DNA from: Anaerolineales bacterium
GTDB lineage: Bacteria > Chloroflexota > Anaerolineae > Anaerolineales > DRMV01
Assembly: GCA_027044735.1 (NCBI GenBank)
Contig: JALUBW010000247.1
Location: 1 to 7,200, forward strand
Length of the DNA: 7,200 bases
Direction: 5' to 3'
Positions 1 through 5,757 of this stretch are shown piece after piece. Under the pieces are notes generated by a model that saw only the letters and a program-made list of their open reading frames with translations, ran no database searches and was not told the origin of the DNA. How positions within the stretch are numbered: the stretch's first letter is position 1; the number at the start of each line of letters is the position of its first letter. The position numbers were made by a program, and so were the translations under genes.

Positions 1-187
1 CGGATTTTCGAGACGCCAAGGCCGCGGATGAACGCGGATGGCAACGGATTCCCGCGGATTTTCGAGACGCCAAGGCCGCGGATGAACACGGATGGCAACG
101 GATTCCCGCGGATTTTCGAGACGCCAAGGCCGCGGATGAACGCGGATGGCAACGGATTCCCGCGGATTTTCGAGACGCCAAGGCCGC
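1..187. repeat. 54-bp tandem repeat, about 3.5 copies
   Basis: Three full units (1-54, 55-108, 109-162) and a 25-base partial unit (163-187) follow each other without gaps. The units are identical except for one base: g at 34 and 142, a at 88. The first unit starts at the window edge, so the array may continue upstream. Each unit contains four GGAT words in a CGCGGAT/ACGGAT context, one ACGCCAAGG word, and two CCGCGG hexamers. Because 54 is a multiple of three, the array stays open in frame and gives a spurious repetitive 18-residue peptide. I treat it as non-coding DNA that forms the left module of the repeat element reaching to about 283. The near-perfect identity points to recent expansion. 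Confidence 0.93.
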
Positions 188-283
188 TCAGCCACCGAAG
201 GGAGCGGAGTGCTCCTCAGCGCAATCTGTGCTCATCGGTGGAATCTGCGTAATCTGCGGTTTCTCCTTGCCAAGGCGGAACAG
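1..283 (+). repeat. Modular intergenic repeat element, copy A (upstream of bioY)
   Basis: The element has a left module of (A/G)CGGAT words (here amplified as the 54-bp tandem array), embedded ACGCCAAGG words, and a right module with AATCTGTG at 223-230, AATCTGCG at 242-249 and AATCTGCG at 251-258. It ends in a TTGCCAAGGCGGAACAG tail at about 267-283. The same modules in the same order occur at 3201-3386 and, inverted, at 4175-4309. CCGCGGATT (for example 52-60) can pair along its whole length with AATCTGCGG (251-259) if one G-U wobble is allowed. The element ends about 50 bases before bioY and could lie in its leader. I do not know a published name for the family. Confidence 0.7.
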
Positions 284-335
284 TTACCCTACGGAGAGCG
301 AACAAGGTACTCAACCCCTACAAAGAGGTATGCCA

Positions 336-902
336 ATGACCACCACATGGACTTCTGCACAACGCACTACGCTCGTTCCCCCTTTGAGCCGCGCCGGTAA
401 CTGGGCCGCGGTGCTCTTGGCCAGCGCGCTGCTGGCGGCGCTGGCGCAACTGCGGGTGGTTCTGCCGTTCACGCCCGTGCCGATCACCGGGCAGACGTTG
501 GGCGTGCTGCTGGTTGCGGCAGCGTTGGGGCCGCGCCGCGGCACGGCCGCGGTGCTGGCCTACTTAGCCGAAGGGCTGTTGGGGCTGCCGGTGTTTGCCG
601 GGGGCGGCAGCGGCTTAGGGTATTTGCTGGGGCCCACGGGCGGCTATCTGGTCGGCTTTGTGGCCGCGGCGTGGGTAGTGGGCGCCTGGGCGCAGCGCAG
701 CGGCCGGCGGCTGGCGACCGCGTGGCTGGGCTTCGTGGCCGGCGAAACGGTGCTCTACGCGCTGGGGCTGTTCTGGCTGGGATGGTATGTAGGCTGGGCG
801 CAGGCACCGGCTTTGGGGCTCTTCCCCTTCTTGTTGGGCGATGCGCTCAAAGCCACGCTGGCCGGGCTGTTGCTGCCCACCGCGTGGCGTCTGGTGCGGT
901 AA
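336..902 (+). CDS. bioY: BioY family biotin transporter, ECF S component
   Basis: This is a 188-residue integral membrane protein that binds biotin as the substrate-specific S component of an energy-coupling factor transporter. The EcfA/EcfT energising partners are not in this window, so it either uses a shared module elsewhere or works alone, as some BioY proteins are reported to do. Family signatures are FTPVPITGQTLGVLL (residues 45-59), GPTGGYL (99-105) and the late GDALKA (168-173). The protein is made of about six hydrophobic segments and has normal length for BioY. I chose ATG 336 because AAAGAGG (322-328) lies 7 bases upstream. The in-frame ATG at 330 is too close to that site, and the open frame further upstream runs into repeat DNA. 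The next gene starts 21 bases downstream on the same strand. Confidence 0.93.
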   Translation: MTTTWTSAQRTTLVPPLSRAGNWAAVLLASALLAALAQLRVVLPFTPVPITGQTLGVLLVAAALGPRRGTAAVLAYLAEGLLGLPVFAGGGSGLGYLLGPTGGYLVGFVAAAWVVGAWAQRSGRRLATAWLGFVAGETVLYALGLFWLGWYVGWAQAPALGLFPFLLGDALKATLAGLLLPTAWRLVR

Positions 903-923
903 CGGCCTGTAGAAGGGTGGCCG

Positions 924-1568
924 ATGCCCTCTGAGAAACCGAACCCCGGCGCTGGTGTCGTAGGTGTGGTCTTGGCCGCCGGACGCAGCCGCCGCATGGG
1001 GCGGCCGAAGGCGCTGTTGCCCTGCCACGGCGAGGCGCTGGTGCATCGTGTTGCCCGCCAGGCCGGTGCCTCGGGCCTGGCCGAAGTGTGGGTGGTGGTG
1101 GGCGCATGGCAACGCGCGGTGCGCGCCGCGCTGGCCGACTTGCCGGTGCGGGTGGTGGTCAACCCCTGGTGGTCGCAAGGCCAAAGCGCGTCGGTGCGGG
1201 TGGCCGGGCAGATGCTGCGCGCCGCGAGGGCCCAGGCAGCGCTATTTTTCCTCACCGACCAGCCCTTTGTGCCCGCGGCGCTGGTGCAAGGGCTTTGCGC
1301 GGCCTGGCGCGACAGCCAGGCGGCCATCGTGGCCCCGCGCATCGCGGGCGCGCCGGGCACCCCTGTGCTCCTCAGCGCTCGGGTGTTTCCCCACTTGGCA
1401 AGCCTGCAAGGCGACCAGGGCGCGCGGGCGCTGTTCCCCCATTTCCCCCCCCTTTGGCTGCCCTGGCCCGACCCGCGAGCCGCTATTACTTTAGAGACGT
1501 GGGACGATTACCGCCGTGTTTGCCCCCAAGACGCCCGCCGCAACGCGGCTACTTGGTTGGCGGGTTGA
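924..1568 (+). CDS. mocA: MocA-family nucleotidyltransferase (molybdenum cofactor cytidylyltransferase-like)
   Basis: The 214-residue protein has a MobA-like NTP-transferase fold. Members join CTP (MocA) or GTP (MobA) to molybdopterin to make the dinucleotide cofactor. It shows the P-loop-like LAAGRSRRMGRPK signature (residues 17-29), NPWWSQGQSASVR (80-92), the metal-binding Asp in DQPF (D112), GTPVLL (145-150) and GDQGAR (163-168), the set typical of the MocA branch. The usual C-terminal DIDTPEDY-like metal motif appears here as TLETWDDY (189-196), so the two expected Asp positions are Thr and Glu. ATG 924 follows a GAAGGGTGG purine stretch and lies 21 bases after bioY, so the two are probably co-transcribed. 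Its last 20 bases overlap the end of the convergent serine hydrolase gene. No molybdoenzyme gene is present to fix the substrate, so the exact activity is inferred. Confidence 0.8.
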   Translation: MPSEKPNPGAGVVGVVLAAGRSRRMGRPKALLPCHGEALVHRVARQAGASGLAEVWVVVGAWQRAVRAALADLPVRVVVNPWWSQGQSASVRVAGQMLRAARAQAALFFLTDQPFVPAALVQGLCAAWRDSQAAIVAPRIAGAPGTPVLLSARVFPHLASLQGDQGARALFPHFPPLWLPWPDPRAAITLETWDDYRRVCPQDARRNAATWLAG

Positions 1569-3057
1569 AGAAGTTGTAGGCTGCCTCGCTCAAATCGGCC
1601 AGCAGGTTCGAGCCGTAATCCCACAGCAATTCACGGGGGCGGTAGAGGTACACGGAAAGGACATAGTTGCCCCCGGGCGTGTAAACGATGCCCGCGTCCA
1701 TGATATTGTGGATGGCGCCGTCGGGGCCGGTAATCCAGCCATGTTTGTGCGCCACGCGAGTGCCTTCGGGCACCCCGGCCTGGATGAGGACGCCGATGGC
1801 GTTGCGCGAGAGCAGGTCGAGCATCTGGCGGCACTCTTGCTGCGTGATTTCACCGGGGAAGGCCGCCCGCAGCGCACCGCCGCCCATTTCACCACACTTG
1901 TAGATTTCTGCCAGCAGGGTGCCCATTTCTGCCGGGGTGGTCTGGTTGTAGGGGTCGGGGTTGGTGGTCACGTCGGGGCGCTGGTTCGCCGGGGTGCGGA
2001 AAACGGCCAGCAGGGGCGCACCAGGGTAAAAATAACCGGCCAGGAAAGTGTTTTGCAGGCCTAAGGTGCGCATGTCTTTGGTGACCACCAAAGGGCCTCG
2101 CTCTCTGTTGACCACATTTTCCATCAACCAGTCGGAAGGGCCGTTGCCCGATTGGTCGATCATCTCTTTCAGCCAGCGATCGATTTCCGGGCGAATGTGG
2201 TTGCCGTCGAGGCGGCGGAACACCGAGACCATGATGGGAATTTTGATCGTACTGGCCGCGGTGAAGGCCACGTCGGGCGGGACGGGCACCTCGCGACCGT
2301 TGTTGACCACGAAGTAAAATTCCTGCCCGGTTTGCAAGTCCATCAGATAAACGCCAGCGACGCCATCGAAGCCCTCGACCTTGAGGGTCTGCTGCAAAAG
2401 CACCTTGAGGTTGTAAAGGGCTGGCTGAGGAGAGGCCGTCTGCCGCAAGGGCAGTTCGACCACCCGATGGGTCGGCGAGAAAAGAGCACGGCCGACCAGG
2501 GAGAGGGCCTGGTCGACATCCAGGGCTACACCCCGCTGGCCGGGGCGAAATTTGACTGTTCCCACCACCGGCTGAGGCGGCAGCGCGGGGCGGTCGTAGC
2601 GGGCCGCCACTTCTTGCTGCAGATAAGCGCGCAGGCGGCTTTCGGAATAGTCGGCCACCAGCGGCACGTGGATCGTGGGGGGCATCCGCCCCCAGAGGAA
2701 ATCCCAAAAGCCCTGCCAGAAAGAAGTTTGCTGCCGCTTTTGCTCCACCGCGGCCAGCATGGTGTCGATATCCAGTTTGAAGCCAATGGTTTGTGGTTGC
2801 AGATGGATGAGCGCGTCGTTGTACCGCAATTCCACCGGCTGATTGAAGACCTCGGTGAGCCGTTCCGCGGCCTGCTGGCGGGTCAAGCCACCCACGGGCA
2901 CGCCGCCGATGGTGGTGCCCGGCGGCAGCAGGGCGCGAAAGCGGCTGTAACGCACCAGTTGGAAGGCCAGCAAAGCCACCGCGCCCAAAAGGGCAAAGGT
3001 GGAAAACAAGCGGAGCGTGGAAAGGGAACTACGACGAGAACGGATGTCTGAATACAT
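1549..3057 (-). CDS. Membrane-anchored serine hydrolase, beta-lactamase/PBP-like (Beta-lactamase2) with N-terminal VanW-type wall-binding domain
   Basis: This is a 502-residue extracytoplasmic protein. Residues about 17-35 form one transmembrane helix after a basic N-terminus, giving N-in topology. Residues 46-63 (PGTTIGGVPVGGLTRQQA) and the later FRPGQRGVALDVDQA (170-184) are hallmarks of the peptidoglycan-binding domain found with VanW and YkuD proteins. The C-terminal half is a serine hydrolase of the class A beta-lactamase fold: SxxK in STIKIPI (S269, K272), SGN (303-305) in place of SDN, TTPAEM (373-378), and KHG (438-440) in place of KTG. I see no ExxLN omega-loop motif before TTPAEM, so a true penicillinase is unlikely. 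A wall-modifying D,D-peptidase or a penicillin-binding role is more plausible. ATG 3057 is preferred because GGTAGGTGG precedes it by a few bases. A GTG at 3078 would add seven residues but has a poorly spaced ribosome site. Confidence 0.85.
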   Translation of the reverse strand: MYSDIRSRRSSLSTLRLFSTFALLGAVALLAFQLVRYSRFRALLPPGTTIGGVPVGGLTRQQAAERLTEVFNQPVELRYNDALIHLQPQTIGFKLDIDTMLAAVEQKRQQTSFWQGFWDFLWGRMPPTIHVPLVADYSESRLRAYLQQEVAARYDRPALPPQPVVGTVKFRPGQRGVALDVDQALSLVGRALFSPTHRVVELPLRQTASPQPALYNLKVLLQQTLKVEGFDGVAGVYLMDLQTGQEFYFVVNNGREVPVPPDVAFTAASTIKIPIMVSVFRRLDGNHIRPEIDRWLKEMIDQSGNGPSDWLMENVVNRERGPLVVTKDMRTLGLQNTFLAGYFYPGAPLLAVFRTPANQRPDVTTNPDPYNQTTPAEMGTLLAEIYKCGEMGGGALRAAFPGEITQQECRQMLDLLSRNAIGVLIQAGVPEGTRVAHKHGWITGPDGAIHNIMDAGIVYTPGGNYVLSVYLYRPRELLWDYGSNLLADLSEAAYNFFNPPTK

Positions 3058-3096
3058 AGACCACCTACCGGAGCACACCTCGCGGTTCGGGAGCCA

Positions 3097-3105
3097 ATTT
3101 TACCA
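3097..3105 (-). promoter_or_regulatory. Possible extended -10 promoter for the serine hydrolase gene
   Basis: On the minus strand TGGTAAAAT matches an extended -10 (TGn followed by a TATAAT-like hexamer, 5 of 6). It lies about 40 bases upstream of the ATG at 3057, in the AT-richest patch of a GC-rich leader. No good -35 hexamer lies at 16-18 bases, which fits an extended -10 promoter but leaves the call tentative. Confidence 0.35.
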
Positions 3106-3200
3106 CTGCCGCGACGAACGCAGGTGCGCAGAAAAACCCAGGGGAGCACTAAAGATGCGTTGAAGCAGGTGCTCACAAATTTTGGTAACTCTTCAGCCAC

Positions 3201-3386
3201 AAGGAAATAGACCACGGATAGCCACGGATTTTCAGGTCGCCAAGGTCGCCAAGATGACGCCAAGACCGCCAAGAAGCGAAGGTGAGCGTTGGCTTTTTTG
3301 TGTTTTTCGCTCAATCTGTGCTAATCTGTGGATGTCTTTCTGCGTAATCTGCGCAATCTGTGGTTTCTTCTTGCAAGGCTGAACAG
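3201..3386 (+). repeat. Modular intergenic repeat element, copy B (upstream of the short-chain dehydrogenase)
   Basis: The left module at 3201-3235 begins AAGGAAATAGACCACGGATA and contains two CCACGGAT words. The middle module has four CGCCAAG words (3238-3244, 3247-3253, 3258-3264, 3267-3273) spaced 9 or 11 bases. The right module has AATCTG(T/C)G at 3313-3320, 3323-3330, 3346-3353 and 3355-3362, and ends with a TTGCAAGGCTGAACAG tail at 3371-3386 almost identical to the tail of copy A. CCACGGAT pairs fully with ATCTGTGG given one G-U wobble, so the element can fold with the CGCCAAG tract in the apical part. It ends 5 bases before the ribosome site of the next gene. The stretch 3106-3200 before it holds no further feature that I can support. 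Confidence 0.75.
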
Positions 3387-3406
3387 TGACAAAGGAGGTA
3401 TTGACT

Positions 3407-4174
3407 ATGCGTCGGGTGTTGGCATTGACCGGTGCTTCGCGCGGGCTGGGGGCTGCCGTCGCGGTAGAGGCCGCACGGCAAGGCTTCGACTTGGTGCTCA
3501 ACGCCCGGGATGAGGCGCGGTTAGAGGATGTGGCCGCCGCGTGCCGGGCACAGGGCGCGCAAACGCGGTTGGTGGTCGGCGACATCGCCGCCGCGGACAC
3601 CGCGCCCGCGCTCATCCGCGCGGCACAGGAGCATTTTGGCCGTGTGGACGCGTTAGTGCACAACGCGGGGGTACTGCCGCCTTTGGCGCCCGTGGCCGAG
3701 GCGGATCTGGGCGCGTGGCAGCACAATTGGGCGGTAAATTTCTTTGCCGCGGTGCGCCTGTTACAAGCCGCGCTGCCCGCGCTGCGAGAGCAACGGGGGC
3801 GCGCGGTGCTGGTCTCCAGCGGCGCGGCGGTTCACCCTTACCCCACGTGGGGGGCGTATGGCACGGCCAAAGCCGCGCTCAACCACTTAGCCGGAGTGGT
3901 AGCCGCGGAAGAGCCGCTGGTCACGGTGGTCGCTTTCCGGCCGGGGGTGGTGGATACGGACATGCAGGCGCTGATCCGCAGCCAAGGGGCCGGGGTGATG
4001 CCCCCTGCGTTGCACGTCCGCTTTCTGGCCTACTGGCAGGAAGGACGGCTACAGCCACCTGCGGCGGTGGCCAGGCCGCTCGTCGCGGTAGCCCGCGCCG
4101 CGCCCCCGTCCTGGAGCGGCGCGTTCGTGGCCTACGACGAAGCCCGGGTGCAAGCCTTGCTGGCCGCAGGGTAA
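3407..4174 (+). CDS. Short-chain dehydrogenase/reductase (SDR family)
   Basis: This is a 255-residue cytoplasmic NAD(P)-dependent oxidoreductase with a classical single Rossmann domain. The cofactor loop is TGASRGLG (residues 8-15), and the Arg at 34 after the second strand suggests NADP(H). Further motifs are NAG (86-88), the active-site Asn in NFF (N111), VSSGAA with catalytic Ser138, and YGTAK with Y151 and K155, followed by RPG (178-180). All four catalytic residues are present, so it should be active, but its substrate cannot be read from sequence. The C-terminal part from about residue 185 is the variable substrate-binding segment. The start is ATG 3407, 7 bases after a strong AAAGGAGGT (3391-3399). 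A GTG at 3386 would place that ribosome site inside the gene. It appears monocistronic and is bracketed by repeat elements in opposite orientation. Confidence 0.88.
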   Translation: MRRVLALTGASRGLGAAVAVEAARQGFDLVLNARDEARLEDVAAACRAQGAQTRLVVGDIAAADTAPALIRAAQEHFGRVDALVHNAGVLPPLAPVAEADLGAWQHNWAVNFFAAVRLLQAALPALREQRGRAVLVSSGAAVHPYPTWGAYGTAKAALNHLAGVVAAEEPLVTVVAFRPGVVDTDMQALIRSQGAGVMPPALHVRFLAYWQEGRLQPPAAVARPLVAVARAAPPSWSGAFVAYDEARVQALLAAG

Positions 4175-4309
4175 GCAGATTGCGCACATGAGGCGGAAAA
4201 ACCTCTACCTTTGCGTCTTTGTGTCCCTTTGCGCTCTTTGCGTTACTTGACGCCCCCAAAAATCCGTGTGCATCCGTGACGCTCCGTGTTATCCGTGGTC
4301 TATTCCCTT
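4175..4309 (-). repeat. Modular intergenic repeat element, copy C (inverted)
   Basis: Read on the minus strand, this copy starts AAGGGAATAGACCACGGATA (4309 down to 4290), matching the first 20 bases of copy B at 19 of 20. It then has further CACGGAT words (the complements of ATCCGTG at 4262-4268 and 4272-4278), and four CGCAAAG/CACAAAG words (the complements of CTTTGCG at 4209-4215, 4227-4233 and 4236-4242 and of CTTTGTG at 4217-4223). It ends in a degenerate CGCAATCTGC at 4184-4175, next to the stop codon of the dehydrogenase. Module order is the same as in A and B but the orientation is opposite. The right module is reduced to about one copy. Confidence 0.7.
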
Positions 4310-4330
4310 GGGCCGAATAGTCACCCTCGA

Positions 4331-4364
4331 AAAACAAAAGCCCCCGCGGGTGGCGGGGGCTTTT
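4331..4364 (-). terminator. Rho-independent terminator of the haoC-haoA operon, possibly bidirectional
   Basis: A 12-bp perfect stem (4336-4347 with 4353-4364) contains GCCCCCGC pairing with GCGGGGGC around a 5-base loop. On the minus strand it is followed by a T-rich run (TTTTGTTTTT). It starts 16 bases after the haoA stop. The plus strand also carries TTTTT after the stem, so it could stop transcription from the dehydrogenase side too. Confidence 0.9.
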
Positions 4365-4379
4365 TGGGGCAACCGTGGT

Positions 4380-5729
4380 TTACGGCTTTTCGATTTCGCC
4401 GGTTTCCATGCGGTAGTTGTAGATATCTTGCATTTCGTACAGGTTTTGCTGCAAGATGAAGAAGCCGTGCCAGTGCGCCCAGTCGGGAGCACCCATGAGC
4501 GCACCCTGGCGGGCGCGGCGGCCCTGGTGATGCCACAGGTGGTAGTAGAGGATCTGGAAGCGGTCAGCCCACGGGTTCTTCTTGAGCAAGCCCTTGGCTT
4601 TGAGTTCGTCCAGCATTTGCTTGGCTGGGGTGTAGTAGGCTTTGTTGTAGAGTTCCACCGCCGCGTCGGCACTGGCGAAGTAATCGTCCACCATCTTGCT
4701 GGTATGGCACTGCAAGCAGGCCTGCTTCATCTCCGCGCGGCCCTTTTCTGCGTGGCCGGTGAGCATGGACATGGGGTCGTCGGAGTTGCGCGGCTTGGAG
4801 ATTTTGGCCCACGCGTTCCAGTAGAGGCGCTGAGAAACGTTGTGGGTCGGCTTGAGATCGCCAATGCCGCTCATGTGGCAGGTAGCGCAGGTAGGAGCGC
4901 GGTAATCGCCGGGTTCCCAATCGCCGGGCGGGCTGTCCCATTTCCAGGTTTCGCCCTCGGTGGCGTAAATCTGACCATGTTTGGTGTTTTCGTAAATTTC
5001 AATGTCTGGATGGTCAGGCCCTAAGTGGCACGAAGCACAGGCTTCGGGGTGGCGGGCCTCGGCGATGCTGAACTTGTGTCGGGTGTGACACACGGTGCAG
5101 TTGCCGACTTCACCGTTGGGGTAGATGTTGCCAATACCCGAGGCGGGGTAAGTATCGGCTGTGGGGATGCCGTGCTCATCTACTTTGATGCGCTTGCCGT
5201 GGCACTGCATACAGCCGGTCTGCTCGGTGGCATCATCTAAGCCTTCAAAGTCACGGCCTTCGTGGTGGTGGATGAGGGTCTGCATGGCGTCTTTGGCTTC
5301 CACCTGGAGGGCGGCACGATGGTGGCCGCTGGCGTCGAATTCTTTCACCTCGTTGGGATGACATTTGGCGCAGGTGGAAGGCGGCACGAGCATAGAAAGC
5401 GGCTGTTTGACGTTTTCGTGCCCCTTGATGTCTTTGAGCACCATGGGGGAATCAGCCGTGGTCTGATGGCAGTCCAGGCAGGTCACGCCTTTCTGAGCGT
5501 GGGCGCTGTGATCCCAATCGTTCACGATGCCTGGGGTCTCTTTGGCGTGACATTCGATACAGGCCTTGGCCTCTTCGGTCACCCCTTGGGCGTGGGGGGC
5601 CACGCTGATGGTGGGCTGCGGCGCGGCTTTAGGCACACCGCCCCCACACGCGGTCAACACCCCCGCACCGACAACAAACAGGCCAGCAATCAACAGGGTA
5701 ACAATGAGCAATCGCTTTCTGTAGTGCAT
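4380..5729 (-). CDS. haoA: Octaheme hydroxylamine-oxidoreductase family cytochrome c, predicted lipoprotein
   Basis: The 449-residue extracytoplasmic protein has exactly eight CxxCH heme sites, at residues 57, 84, 120, 173, 211, 231, 281 and 338. That number, and the spacing around hemes 4-6, match the HAO family. Family stretches include YPASGIGNIYPNGEVG (194-209), CHTRHKFS (214-221), CHLGPDHP (234-241, whose Asp-His probably forms the distal pocket of the catalytic heme) and the aromatic C-terminal segment with GRRAR (403-407) and HWHGFF (419-424). Known members oxidise hydroxylamine or hydrazine, or run in reverse to reduce nitrite or hydroxylamine. A hydrophobic leader ends in LTAC (25-28), a lipobox that would anchor the protein by Cys28. 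GAGGAGG lies just upstream of ATG 5729. It sits 28 bases downstream of its probable electron donor haoC, which favours the reductive direction. Confidence is high for the family and moderate for the direction. Confidence 0.88.
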   Translation of the reverse strand: MHYRKRLLIVTLLIAGLFVVGAGVLTACGGGVPKAAPQPTISVAPHAQGVTEEAKACIECHAKETPGIVNDWDHSAHAQKGVTCLDCHQTTADSPMVLKDIKGHENVKQPLSMLVPPSTCAKCHPNEVKEFDASGHHRAALQVEAKDAMQTLIHHHEGRDFEGLDDATEQTGCMQCHGKRIKVDEHGIPTADTYPASGIGNIYPNGEVGNCTVCHTRHKFSIAEARHPEACASCHLGPDHPDIEIYENTKHGQIYATEGETWKWDSPPGDWEPGDYRAPTCATCHMSGIGDLKPTHNVSQRLYWNAWAKISKPRNSDDPMSMLTGHAEKGRAEMKQACLQCHTSKMVDDYFASADAAVELYNKAYYTPAKQMLDELKAKGLLKKNPWADRFQILYYHLWHHQGRRARQGALMGAPDWAHWHGFFILQQNLYEMQDIYNYRMETGEIEKP

Positions 5730-5757
5730 ATAACCTCCTCTGCTTGGTGTTACGGGC

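Noticed and set aside
28..252. Open frame encoding an 18-residue tandem peptide repeat
   Set aside because: It exists only because the 54-bp DNA repeat is a multiple of three. It has no ribosome site, and the same modules recur as non-coding DNA elsewhere in the window.
1..283. CRISPR array
   Set aside because: The 54-bp units are directly adjacent with no unique spacers, and no cas gene is present.
228..335. Extended N-terminus for bioY from an upstream ATG
   Set aside because: The extra residues are translated repeat DNA, and a well-placed ribosome site supports ATG 336.
615..1360. Minus-strand frames opposite bioY and the MocA-like gene
   Set aside because: They are low-complexity Pro/Arg/Ala translations and lie antisense to well-recognised genes.
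2152..3051. Long plus-strand frame of 299 codons
   Set aside because: It is antisense to the serine hydrolase, has no recognisable motif, and is explained by the GC-rich codon pattern of the real gene.
4266..5024. Plus-strand frame of 252 codons
   Set aside because: It runs through a terminator and antisense to the octaheme cytochrome, whose eight heme motifs prove the minus strand is coding.
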